From the NCBI RefSeq assembly GCF_000159315.1, contig NZ_GG669999.1, positions 1 through 64,000 on the forward strand: DNA of 64,000 bases, read 5' to 3'. Shown here in pieces: positions 7,059 through 15,913 of this stretch (position 1 is its first letter; every line of letters starts with the position of its first letter). The stretch comes from Lentilactobacillus hilgardii DSM 20176 = ATCC 8290. Lineage in GTDB: Bacteria; Bacillota; Bacilli; Lactobacillales; Lactobacillaceae. Under the pieces are notes generated by a model. The model had not been told where the DNA came from and ran no database searches. It was given only the letters and a program-made list of their open reading frames with translations. The translations under genes were made by a program, and so were the position numbers.

Positions 7059-8072
7059 TTATTCAAATACTTGGTTTTTACTTGGCCTGGCATAGTACAT
7101 GGTCGTTTTATGACCATGTTTTGAAGCATCATGAACTTCCTGTGTTGCCGATTGAAACCCGCTTGTTTTAGCAACGATATAAAGTGGACGCTTTCTGGAA
7201 GCTTCAAAGATACGATACAGATATGATCCAACCAGTCCTAAAGACAGGAAGACAAGCCCAACTAACAAGAAAAGAGAAAAGACGGCAAATTGGAGCGTTT
7301 TAAATCCGGTGAAAAGTGTGATAATCAAGTAACCGATACTGAAAATGATTGAAAGAGTTCCCAGCCAATTTGCGAGTTGTAATGGAAAGGCTGAAAACGA
7401 GGTGACACCGTCCATCGCAAGTCGGATCATTTTAGAGAGTGGATATTTGGATTCACCGGCAATCCTTTCCTGGCGTTCATATTCGACTGAAGCCTGATTG
7501 AATCCAACCCAACTGACCATTCCTCTCACGTAAGGATCCGTTTCGTTCATCTTTGAAAGCTCATGGACTACTTTACGATCCATCAATCGAAAGTCGCCTG
7601 TATCTAGAGGAATATTTATACTGGTGATCTTTCTAAGTGTGCGATAAAAGATTGCGGCTGTTATTTTTTTGAAAAAGGTTTCGCCATCTCGGGAAACACG
7701 TTTACCGTAAACAACCTCAGCACCTTCCTTCCATTTTTTGATCATTTCAACAATTACCGAGGGTGGATCCTGCAAATCGGCGTCCATGACAACGACTGCA
7801 TCACCACTGGTATATCTGATGCCAGCTGTGATTGCCAACTGATGCCCAAAATTTCTTGAAAATTGCACAACTTTTATATTACGATGTAAATTTTGTGCTT
7901 CATTGATGAGTGCGACACTTTTATCTTTTGATCCATCGTCAACGAAAATTAATTCAAATTTCTGAGGTTGATTACTGATAAAGGCTTCTAAAGTATCAAT
8001 TGTTCTTTCAATCACTTGTTCTTCATTAAAAACCGGAAGGACAACCGAAATTAAATCTGTGCTTTTTTCCAT
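7059..8072 (-). CDS. ykcC: GT2 polyprenyl-phosphate glycosyltransferase, GtrB/CsbB/YkcC type
   Basis: This 337-aa membrane-anchored enzyme should load a sugar from a nucleotide donor onto undecaprenyl phosphate. The N-terminal GT-A domain shows VVLPVFNEE, FVDDGS near 45 and the metal motif DADLQDP near 97-103. Two hydrophobic segments lie near 235-255 and 265-290, as in GtrB/DPM1. AAGGAGG lies 8 nt before ATG. Third gene of a three-gene operon with the GT-C enzyme and the GtrA-like protein. The sugar is unknown. Confidence 0.88.
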   Translation of the reverse strand: MEKSTDLISVVLPVFNEEQVIERTIDTLEAFISNQPQKFELIFVDDGSKDKSVALINEAQNLHRNIKVVQFSRNFGHQLAITAGIRYTSGDAVVVMDADLQDPPSVIVEMIKKWKEGAEVVYGKRVSRDGETFFKKITAAIFYRTLRKITSINIPLDTGDFRLMDRKVVHELSKMNETDPYVRGMVSWVGFNQASVEYERQERIAGESKYPLSKMIRLAMDGVTSFSAFPLQLANWLGTLSIIFSIGYLIITLFTGFKTLQFAVFSLFLLVGLVFLSLGLVGSYLYRIFEASRKRPLYIVAKTSGFQSATQEVHDASKHGHKTTMYYARPSKNQVFE

Positions 8073-8089
8073 TCAAAGACCTCCTTGCG

Positions 8090-10351
8090 TTATTTATAAA
8101 TTGTGGACAAATCATATAGTGTTCCTGATGATCCCATACCGCCCATACCAGTTGGCATTGCGGTTTGTGATTTCTTGGTAGATTGTTTATTGCCGGTCTT
8201 AGCAGCGGACTTGGATGAGGTTGACTGTTTTATCTTGCTAGGAACGCCTTTGCCTGGCATGTTTTTGCCATTTCCCATACCTTTTGGTACATTTGGTGTT
8301 GTGGCTGATTTTTTCGAGTATTCTGGCTTATTAGTCGATCCTTTGGATGTTGAAGTACCAAAACCGCCAAATTGTTGCTTGCTGTTTGAGTCTTGATACA
8401 AACTACTTTTGACTTTAGTAGCATGTTTTTTGATCCAATTAATAATCTTGGTATTTCCGGAACGGCCGGAGTAATAGAAATACTTTAGATCACCATTTTT
8501 AACGAGTTTTTTAAATTGGGGAAGTGTAATTGCCGGATCGGTTCCATTGAAACCACCCATTGCCATAACCGCTTTTCCGGTTTTAATAATATATGGAGCA
8601 GCGGTAGTTGAATCACTGGTTGCAAAAAGATATTTTGCGTTTCCTTGATGTTTTTCCAAGTAATTCAATAGTTTTGTATTCACCTTGGAACTGCTCATAC
8701 CACCACCAGGTCCTGAGCTGCTGGTGGACAGAAGGGACGGTCCAGCGGTGGGAATCATAGCCGATTCTGCTGAAAGAGTCGGTGTAAGTGACCACCATCC
8801 GGGAGCGATAAGAATAGTGATTGTCGCCACAACCATGCTGATCTTACTTGCGTTATTCTTAGGAAAAATGAATAAAAGAAGTGATGCAATGATCGTGATT
8901 CCCAAGATTAACCATGTCAGCCATGGATAATAACTGTAAACATACCCAGCCTGTAGTGCCGCTGTGGCTAAAATGGCAATCGGGAAGAGATAGAATTTCC
9001 AGCTTGTTCTGGTATTATCTTTAAATAATCTGGTTAATGAAACGGTACCGATTCCGAAAAGCGCTGCAATTGGTGGTGCCAGCATAATTGTATAATAAGG
9101 ATGAAAGAAACTGGCGACCGAGAAGAAACCATATACGGGGACCAACCATCCTGTCCAAAGTACCAATTGCTTTTGCTCATGGGAAAGAGAATACCATCGC
9201 TTTTTTCGATCATGGTAATAGGTGAAACTGCCAATTAAACCAGTAATGGCAAATGGAAGCAACCAGCTAATTTGTGGTCCTAATGATGACTGGAACAATC
9301 TGAATGGTCCAATTGTACCGATATCAAAGGCACCACCGGCACCCATATTTTGCCGTCCTTTTTGACCGCCAGGAGTGCCTGTTGGCATTGTTGCCTTACC
9401 ATTTCCCCCCTTTTTTATGGCATTCTTGGTACCAGTTGGTATTTTACCATTGCTGGGCATGCCCGTACTCTTTGACTGACTCTTAGAAGTCATACCGGCT
9501 CCAAAGGTTCCGCCGGTTCCCGTTGTTTGTCCAAGCAGACGCTCGGTGCCATTGTATCCAAATGCCAATTCTAGTTCCGAATTGGTTTCAGAACCGCCAA
9601 CATAAGGACGCTGACTTGCCGGGGTCAAATCGACCGAGACGGGATAGGCGAGGGTGAAAACAGCTAGTCCTACCGTTGCCAAAATGAGTTTTTTAACCTT
9701 TTGTTTCCAGTTTTCATTAGCTGCCAACCAGTAGAATAAGTACATGGCTGGTAAAATCATAAAAGCCTGTAACATTTTAACGTTAAAAGCAATACCAATT
9801 AGAGAAAAGCTGACAATAGGTGCCCAGACTTTTTTCTGCACAATCGCCTTTTCAAGGAACCAAAGCGCTAGGAGTAAGAAAAAGACTAAAGTGGCATCCA
9901 TATTATTTGTTCGTGAATCAGCTACCACGATTGGCGTGATCGTCATTGCTAAAGCAGCAAGTCGGCCAGCATTTTTGCCGAAATATGGTGCAACCAATCG
10001 GTGCATCAAATAGATGGAACCAACTCCAAATAGGACAGATGGCAGTACGATACTCCAACCATGCAACCCAAATATTTTTGCACTAATAGCCATAAACCAA
10101 AGGGCCACAGGTGGCTTATCAACCGTAATGTACCCGGCCGGATCAAAACTACCGTACCAAAAGTTGCTGAAGCTTTCGGTCATGCTTTTGATCGCGGCAG
10201 TATAAAATGCGTTGGCAGAACCTGCTTTCCATATTTGCCAACCGTATAAAAACAATGCCAGCAGTAGAATAACTGTTAATATCCAATCAAATCGAAATTT
10301 CTTTCTTGATTGACTTTGGATATTGCGTGACGAATAATTATTGATTTCCAA
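8090..10351 (-). CDS. ykcB: GT-C membrane glycosyltransferase, YkcB/PMT-like
   Basis: This 753-aa polytopic enzyme of the PMT/ArnT superfamily has many membrane helices. DKPP near residue 76 and SRTNNMDATL near 145-155 match catalytic-loop patterns of this superfamily. It should transfer a lipid-linked sugar to an outer-surface acceptor, perhaps a teichoic acid or a protein. Two low-complexity Gly/Met/Ser/Thr/Lys-rich stretches (about 270-344 and 655-745) interrupt or extend the extracytoplasmic parts. Start is TTG with GGGAGG about 11 nt upstream. It overlaps the GtrA-like gene by 14 nt, suggesting coupled translation. Confidence 0.85.
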   Translation of the reverse strand: MEINNYSSRNIQSQSRKKFRFDWILTVILLLALFLYGWQIWKAGSANAFYTAAIKSMTESFSNFWYGSFDPAGYITVDKPPVALWFMAISAKIFGLHGWSIVLPSVLFGVGSIYLMHRLVAPYFGKNAGRLAALAMTITPIVVADSRTNNMDATLVFFLLLALWFLEKAIVQKKVWAPIVSFSLIGIAFNVKMLQAFMILPAMYLFYWLAANENWKQKVKKLILATVGLAVFTLAYPVSVDLTPASQRPYVGGSETNSELELAFGYNGTERLLGQTTGTGGTFGAGMTSKSQSKSTGMPSNGKIPTGTKNAIKKGGNGKATMPTGTPGGQKGRQNMGAGGAFDIGTIGPFRLFQSSLGPQISWLLPFAITGLIGSFTYYHDRKKRWYSLSHEQKQLVLWTGWLVPVYGFFSVASFFHPYYTIMLAPPIAALFGIGTVSLTRLFKDNTRTSWKFYLFPIAILATAALQAGYVYSYYPWLTWLILGITIIASLLLFIFPKNNASKISMVVATITILIAPGWWSLTPTLSAESAMIPTAGPSLLSTSSSGPGGGMSSSKVNTKLLNYLEKHQGNAKYLFATSDSTTAAPYIIKTGKAVMAMGGFNGTDPAITLPQFKKLVKNGDLKYFYYSGRSGNTKIINWIKKHATKVKSSLYQDSNSKQQFGGFGTSTSKGSTNKPEYSKKSATTPNVPKGMGNGKNMPGKGVPSKIKQSTSSKSAAKTGNKQSTKKSQTAMPTGMGGMGSSGTLYDLSTIYK

Positions 10352-10745
10352 AGTGTTGAGCCTCCCTCATTGATGAATTTTTGAATACCCAAAATTTTGA
10401 TAGTAGGAAATTAGTGGGTACAGTGATCACAAGACTAAAAATCGGAATTAGATGGTCATTGACCCCTGTGAAATGACTTAAAATATCGGCAATTGCTGTA
10501 CTGAGAAGCCAAGTAGATAGATAAGTGGCATAATACTTAATTACAACCGACTTGAAATAAGCGTGCGTTTTGAATACCCAATGATTATTTAATGTCAAGC
10601 TGATCAATGATGTACCCCCATAACCGATCGCCATTGCAATTGTTGCATTTGTAGGGGATAGCAACAATAAATAAATAGCGTAGGTCAAAAACGTATTTGC
10701 GAATCCGATGACTCCAAACTTTAATAATTGCTTGAATCCAGAAAT
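10338..10745 (-). CDS. GtrA-like small membrane protein with apparent ATT start
   Basis: This 135-aa protein with four membrane segments belongs to the GtrA/GtcA family, proposed to flip polyprenyl-phosphate sugars across the membrane. Conserved features include KFGVIGFANTFLTYAIYLLL at the N-terminus and the NNHWVFK and SKFWVFKN blocks. The only standard start in frame (TTG 10688) would delete half of the first helix. A near-perfect AAGGAGGG sits 7 nt before ATT at 10745, giving the full-length family N-terminus. The frame is closed by TAA seven codons upstream of that ATT, with no ATG, GTG or TTG between. First gene of the glycosylation operon. Confidence 0.8.
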   Translation of the reverse strand: MSGFKQLLKFGVIGFANTFLTYAIYLLLLSPTNATIAMAIGYGGTSLISLTLNNHWVFKTHAYFKSVVIKYYATYLSTWLLSTAIADILSHFTGVNDHLIPIFSLVITVPTNFLLSKFWVFKNSSMREAQHFGNQ

Positions 10746-10910
10746 GGTTGGTCCCTCCTTCTCTTAGAATGAAAACTATTTTATCCAAATAACCATAAAT
10801 TAAGCTTAAAAATTTTCGTTTCAATTAATTTCAAATTGAACAGTTGACGAATGAGAAGAAAACGGATAGTTTATGAGAAGGTTATAATTGGTGAAAAGGA
10901 GAAAATGTAA

Positions 10911-11603
10911 ATGAAAGAACTGCATATCTTAATAATTGAAGATGATGAATCATTAGCCCAAAGCTTACAATTGTTTCTTGGAGAAATTGCCCAAACCACC
11001 GTTTCCCATGATGGTTTTGAAGGACAGATGCTGGGTGAAGAGGGCATTTATGACTTAGTAGTTCTGGATTTGATGCTTCCCCAGGTCAATGGCTACGATA
11101 TCTTGAAACATTGGCGAACAGAGTCTCATTTATCGATGCCGGTGTTGATTTTAACCGCAAAAGATACGCTTGATGATAAAGTACACGGCTTTGAACTTGG
11201 AGCCGACGATTATCTAACAAAGCCGTTTCACCGTGAGGAACTATTAATGCGAGTGAAAGCATTACTTAAACGTAGTGGTCACTTGGGAAACGATAATCAA
11301 ATGGTTGTTGAACCATTTACGGTTGACTTAAGTAATCGAACAGTGACTGTTAGGGATCAGCAGTTAGAACTAAATGGTAAGGAATTCGATTTATTAGTCT
11401 ATTTTCTACAGAACCCCGATACGATTATCACGAAAGAACAGATTTTTGATCGTTTATGGGGATTCGAATCTGAGACGGCCATCTCGGTTGTTGAAGTATA
11501 TATGAGTAATTTGCGAAAAAAAATAAAAACGGCAACTGACTTAAAACCGATTAAGACGCTGAGAAATGTGGGGTACATGTTCGAAACGAAGGAACTTGAT
11601 TGA
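10911..11603 (+). CDS. Response regulator, OmpR/PhoB family
   Basis: This 230-aa protein has a receiver domain (about 1-120) with the acidic pocket EDD near 9-11, phospho-acceptor D53 (VVLDLMLP) and K in LTKPF near 104. A winged-helix DNA-binding domain follows (about 130-225: ELNGKEFDLLVYFLQNP...NLRKKI). AAAGGAG lies about 10 nt before ATG. It is divergent from the glycosylation operon across a ~165-bp gap, so it may regulate those genes (inference). It overlaps the kinase gene by 4 nt. Confidence 0.92.
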   Translation: MKELHILIIEDDESLAQSLQLFLGEIAQTTVSHDGFEGQMLGEEGIYDLVVLDLMLPQVNGYDILKHWRTESHLSMPVLILTAKDTLDDKVHGFELGADDYLTKPFHREELLMRVKALLKRSGHLGNDNQMVVEPFTVDLSNRTVTVRDQQLELNGKEFDLLVYFLQNPDTIITKEQIFDRLWGFESETAISVVEVYMSNLRKKIKTATDLKPIKTLRNVGYMFETKELD

Positions 11604-12913
11604 TTAAAGGGGATCCACAAAAGAAACAGCAACTATCATTGTTTGCTAAGGAATTAATTGGATTTGCGCTTTTATTTGCAATTCTAGGATTAGTTGTCAA
11701 TTTCTTTTTTCAACAATCAATTTATGAAAATATCGATCGTGGTTTGAATTGGCAAAGAATAGGAATACTGACCAATCGACGGCAGCCGACATTCAGAACG
11801 GGTCAGTCAAATCCATCACAAGGGCAGGTCCTGCCTGCTAGGAATACGCCCTTTAGGACCAATGTGTTGGTCTTTAACAGTAAGGGAAAAATAATGAACA
11901 ATCAGATGTTGGGCAATCGACTTTATAATGTTTTTGTTAATACGCGCCTTGATGTTTCAAAAGTTAATAAAATTCGGGAAATGACATTAATGTCATCCGA
12001 CAACTCATGGCATTATTTTCGAACACTGCTTATTAAAGTACCGAAAACTAATAAAAGCCCTATGTATGCCGGACGATATGTGTTGATACTGGAAAATATT
12101 GATTCGGATTTACTTGCGATTCGTGGCTTTCGACAATCCTTATTAATAACATTACTGGTATTTTGGTTCTTAGCGATTGCAGTGGCTTACTTTTTGTCGA
12201 AATCCAGCATGAAGCCGATCCTGGAGTCATGGAATCGCCAAAAACAGTTTAGTGCGAATGCAGCTCATGAATTGCGAACGCCGCTGACAGTCATCCAAAA
12301 CCAAATGGAATATATGCTGACCAAGCCCAAAGCAACAATCATCGATCAGGCAGAACCAATTTCAACAACACTTGATGAGGTGAGACATTTGCAGACACTG
12401 ACAAATCGACTCTTAATGCTTGCCCGTTCAGATGCCGATATTATTCAAATTAATCGTCAAAATGTTTCATTGCAATCTTGGTTTGATCAGGTCATTAAAC
12501 CCTATATTGATATTGCAAATAGCCAGACAAAAGCGATGGAAACTTATATTCGTGTTTCAGGTGAAGGAAAGATTGATGAAGATTTAATTCGCCAGCTCAT
12601 AATTATCTTATTGGATAATGCGATTAAGTATACGCCTGAGGATGGCACGGTCACTTTCACCGCTGAGAAAATTCGTGATGGTCGGCTTAAAATCGAGGTT
12701 AAAGACACCGGACCAGGCATTTCAGACAATGATAAAAAACACGTTTTCGAGAGATTTTATCGCTCTGATAAATCCCGTAATGCTAAGACGGGTGGAAATG
12801 GGTTGGGATTGGCGATTGCAAAATGGATAGTCGATGAACATAAGGGCACCATTTCAGTCAAAGATAATCATCCAAACGGTACTATTTTTATGGTTGTTGT
12901 CCCAATTAAATAA
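11600..12913 (+). CDS. Sensor histidine kinase
   Basis: This 437-aa membrane kinase has helices near 15-38 and 178-198 bracketing a ~140-residue extracytoplasmic sensor region. The HisKA box holds the phospho-acceptor H223 (AAHELRTPLT). The ATPase domain has DNAIKYTPEDG, DTGPGIS and GGNGLGLAIAK. Start TTG overlaps the regulator stop (TTGA). The signal is unknown. The short loop between TM2 and HisKA means a HAMP domain is absent or very degenerate. Confidence 0.92.
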   Translation: MIKGDPQKKQQLSLFAKELIGFALLFAILGLVVNFFFQQSIYENIDRGLNWQRIGILTNRRQPTFRTGQSNPSQGQVLPARNTPFRTNVLVFNSKGKIMNNQMLGNRLYNVFVNTRLDVSKVNKIREMTLMSSDNSWHYFRTLLIKVPKTNKSPMYAGRYVLILENIDSDLLAIRGFRQSLLITLLVFWFLAIAVAYFLSKSSMKPILESWNRQKQFSANAAHELRTPLTVIQNQMEYMLTKPKATIIDQAEPISTTLDEVRHLQTLTNRLLMLARSDADIIQINRQNVSLQSWFDQVIKPYIDIANSQTKAMETYIRVSGEGKIDEDLIRQLIIILLDNAIKYTPEDGTVTFTAEKIRDGRLKIEVKDTGPGISDNDKKHVFERFYRSDKSRNAKTGGNGLGLAIAKWIVDEHKGTISVKDNHPNGTIFMVVVPIK

Positions 12914-12956
12914 AATAAATGTCATCTGCAATAAGATTGTTGAGTCATTTAAAAAC

Positions 12957-13004
12957 AAAAAGCATCTGAGGCAAATTAAGTTTTGCTGTCTCAGATGCTT
13001 TTAG
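12957..13004 (+). terminator. Bidirectional terminator, kinase / gshA
   Basis: AAAAAGCATCTGAG pairs with CTCAGATGCTTTT around a loop at 12971-12989. A and T runs on both sides fit convergent genes. Confidence 0.88.
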
Positions 13005-13040
13005 TCTTAACATAAGTCAGTTTTTTAGGTTGAAGTGAAA

Positions 13041-14567
13041 CTACCAATTCTTTTTGGCAGCCTTCTCAATAGTTGGGAATAATTCGTATAGGTATTGCAG
13101 TGGGCGGTCGTTTACTTTGTTTGAATAAACAACCTGCGTAATATTATCATATGTCAGCATTAGCAATTCTTCACCATGCTCGTCGCGAACGACATAGTAG
13201 CGAATTCCAAGCGCAATTGCATGAAAAATCAATCTTTGGGCATTGGGTGTTAAATGGGACATAGCCGGCAATAGGTACTGTGAATTGACTCGCTTGTTTT
13301 TCCATTTCTTGGCAGTTTGGATGCCAAAGGCTTTCAAACTATTGTTGTTGATCTTCGGTAATAACATTGCTGATGCCGTTAATTCAGGATGGCTCATGAC
13401 TTCACTGAAATCATCCAGGGCTTGAAGTTGTTCCGAATGTGCATGAAGTTGCTTCGCCATTTCAATAAGGTTTCTAAAAATTTTTAAGCCCTCAGCTTCT
13501 TTAAAGGTTGGCTGGTCAGGAGATTCCAAAGCCACACGGTTATTATCATCAAATGACTGTTTTAATTTATCGTGGATACGCGTTTCATCGACAGGCTGAA
13601 CCAAGAGGTACATTAAGAAAAATTTCAAAAAATACAAGGCATGGCGACTAATCCCGTTTGGCGTAAATGGTGTGTTGTCCATGACTCTGAATTCCAAATA
13701 GGAAATACCTTTGGTGCGATAGTCTTTTAGTGCGCCTTGTCCGCGTAAACGAACCGGACCGTAGAATTCTGCCGGGGAAAACAAACGGTGCTGGTCAATT
13801 GCATTTGAGATACGGTCAATATAGTTTCCTAAACTGGAGTAAAGTGTCACATTAACCTGATCCTCAGGTTTATTGACGTAACCATAAATGCTGTTTCGAA
13901 TACTCCTTACCGGATGAGTGAGTGGTGCCGGCGTTTCACCTGAGAAAAAGCCCTTTTCAGCGATGGGACTGGCACCGAATAAGTAAGTTAACAGCCAACG
14001 ATGAAGCACAAAATTTTGAGCGATTTGGAAGTAAAGGGCATTTTTAAATTCTACCAAAGATTTAAACTGACCCTCATAGTGTGTATATAAACGGTTAACG
14101 ACCGGTTCAGGAATACTAAAATTGACGTGTAATCCAGTGACAATTTTCAACGGTACCTTGTATTTCTTGGTTAAATAATCACGGTATTCTTGAAAGGGAG
14201 GTCGAGCAAAGTGATTTTCAACAAAATGGATATCATCGTCTGAAAGTGCGGGCGGCATGCTTAACGGCCAGATATATTCGTCATCTTTCATTGAATGATA
14301 GAGAACGGTTTGAATGGTATCAAGCTGATCTAAAACGCCACCGATATTCGGGTTGGGATCTGTAATTAATTCGTTCATTGACTCGGAAAAATCTGATTGA
14401 AGATAGGGATGGTACTTTCGCGATCCCAGGTTTTCAGGATAGGGATGCTGACTTAACTGGCCATCCCCCTCAATTCGATGTTCTTCGATTTCAATACCAA
14501 TTAAGCTGTGATAGAGCTGTTCTGCAACGTCTTCCTGTTTGATGTATGCTAATAGATTTTCAAGCAT
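13041..14567 (-). CDS. gshA: Glutamate-cysteine ligase
   Basis: This 508-aa ATP-dependent ligase joins glutamate and cysteine to gamma-glutamylcysteine, the first step of glutathione synthesis. Family markers include GIEIEEHRI near 24-32, PENLGSRKYHPYLQSDFSES near 45-64, LHVNFSI near 145, and LRGQGALKDYRTKGISYLEFRVMD near 275-298. It ends after the ligase part and lacks the ATP-grasp GshB domain of bifunctional GshAB. AGGAG lies 7-8 nt before ATG. Single gene between a terminator and divergent coiA. Without gshB nearby it may make only gamma-glutamylcysteine. Confidence 0.88.
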   Translation of the reverse strand: MLENLLAYIKQEDVAEQLYHSLIGIEIEEHRIEGDGQLSQHPYPENLGSRKYHPYLQSDFSESMNELITDPNPNIGGVLDQLDTIQTVLYHSMKDDEYIWPLSMPPALSDDDIHFVENHFARPPFQEYRDYLTKKYKVPLKIVTGLHVNFSIPEPVVNRLYTHYEGQFKSLVEFKNALYFQIAQNFVLHRWLLTYLFGASPIAEKGFFSGETPAPLTHPVRSIRNSIYGYVNKPEDQVNVTLYSSLGNYIDRISNAIDQHRLFSPAEFYGPVRLRGQGALKDYRTKGISYLEFRVMDNTPFTPNGISRHALYFLKFFLMYLLVQPVDETRIHDKLKQSFDDNNRVALESPDQPTFKEAEGLKIFRNLIEMAKQLHAHSEQLQALDDFSEVMSHPELTASAMLLPKINNNSLKAFGIQTAKKWKNKRVNSQYLLPAMSHLTPNAQRLIFHAIALGIRYYVVRDEHGEELLMLTYDNITQVVYSNKVNDRPLQYLYELFPTIEKAAKKNW

Positions 14568-14724
14568 TGGTAGTCTCCTGATGGATAGATTTACAAATAA
14601 TTATAAACAATTTTGACATGATTGATAGCATATTATCTCTATTTTGCAAAATCTTTGTTGAAAATAAAAGAATGTGTCATATAACGGTGTAATTAATAGT
14701 AAATACATAAAAAGGAGAAAAGAC

Positions 14725-15873
14725 ATGTTGGTTGCCCAATTCAATGGCCAGTTGATTCAAGCAAATGAAATTAGGCTTGAAAGAAAGGATAAACATGAAA
14801 AAAGACGTTATGTTTGGCCCCAATGTCAAGAACCGGTTATGTTCAAGCATGGTCATTCAAGAATCGCTCACTTCAGTCATTTTTCAGTCAGCAAGTGCCC
14901 ATTTAACGAAAATGAAAGTCAGGTCCATTTAGAAGGGAAAATTAGGTTTAAGAAAGAATTTTTATCAATGGGGCATGAGGCAGTACTAGAGCATTCATTT
15001 ACTCAGATCGGACAAAGAGCCGATGTCTATATTCCAGATTCTCAAACCGTAGTCGAATATCAATGCAGTCCAATTTCATTTTCAGAAATCAAACGGCGAA
15101 CACGGGGATACCTTAGTGTTGCAAAACGTGTATTTTGGATCCTGGGAGCACGTTATAATACCGGTATTTACCATCGGGATACGGTTGCCAGATTTAGCAG
15201 ATACCATCAACAGCTTGGCTTTTACTTTGTTTGTTATTCAGATAAGGATCAGTATTTTCGACTTCATTATCAATTAAAAGAGGTTGCCGGAAAAATAATT
15301 GGTGAAACCCAGAACTTTCTTAATTTGAAGACCTTGCTTCGATTTGTAAGAACCAGCCAATATTCTTCGAAAAAGTATCAGGTTGGTCAAAATGCTACCC
15401 GCCGGCTATTATTGCATCAGCTGAAAATGATTCAGCAAAGCAATTTAAACCGTAACCGGACATATCTAGAAAGTGTGACCGATTGTTACTCATTTCGTAA
15501 ACTGTTTATTGGCTGCCCGATGATTTGTCATGGTAATAGGGGTAGTGGTCTGCCGATTTTTAACAAATCCGTGCTTTGTTGGCGAATCTGGGTCATTTTA
15601 CGGCTATTTGATAGCAATCGGGCCTTACTGTCAGATGAATTTTTAAAGGGTATATTTAATATCAGTTATGAGCAGTTTGGTTTGGCTTTTGCGCAAATTG
15701 TCGATAACGAGCCATTTTTTAAGGCAGAATGGCGTCGACTGATTATTCAGCTACATGACCAAGGTTATATTCGTCATACTGTATCCGGTATTCAAATTTT
15801 AAAACAGCCGGTTTGGTTTTCCAACTATGATGAAAAGCGGTGGCATATTATGACGACGACACAATTCTTGTGA
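14725..15873 (+). CDS. coiA: CoiA-family competence protein
   Basis: This 382-aa protein is related to CoiA/YjbF, needed for DNA processing during transformation. The N-terminal module normally has CPxC...HFSH; here it reads WPQC near 33-36 followed by HGHSRIAHFSH, so the first Cys is Trp. A nuclease-like core follows (RADVYIPDSQTVVEYQCSPIS, near 103-123). Start ATG 14725 has AAAGGAG 8-9 nt upstream; a longer frame from 14674 has no ribosome site. The gene sits upstream of pepF as in B. subtilis. Confidence 0.85.
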   Translation: MLVAQFNGQLIQANEIRLERKDKHEKRRYVWPQCQEPVMFKHGHSRIAHFSHFSVSKCPFNENESQVHLEGKIRFKKEFLSMGHEAVLEHSFTQIGQRADVYIPDSQTVVEYQCSPISFSEIKRRTRGYLSVAKRVFWILGARYNTGIYHRDTVARFSRYHQQLGFYFVCYSDKDQYFRLHYQLKEVAGKIIGETQNFLNLKTLLRFVRTSQYSSKKYQVGQNATRRLLLHQLKMIQQSNLNRNRTYLESVTDCYSFRKLFIGCPMICHGNRGSGLPIFNKSVLCWRIWVILRLFDSNRALLSDEFLKGIFNISYEQFGLAFAQIVDNEPFFKAEWRRLIIQLHDQGYIRHTVSGIQILKQPVWFSNYDEKRWHIMTTTQFL

Positions 15874-15913
15874 TAATCTAGTGTTAATGACGAATAAGAA
15901 GGGATGTAATGAA

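Noticed and set aside
10585-10824. 79-codon minus-strand frame over the GtrA-like gene 5' end
   Set aside because: It reads another frame; the GtrA frame has the membrane pattern and family blocks.
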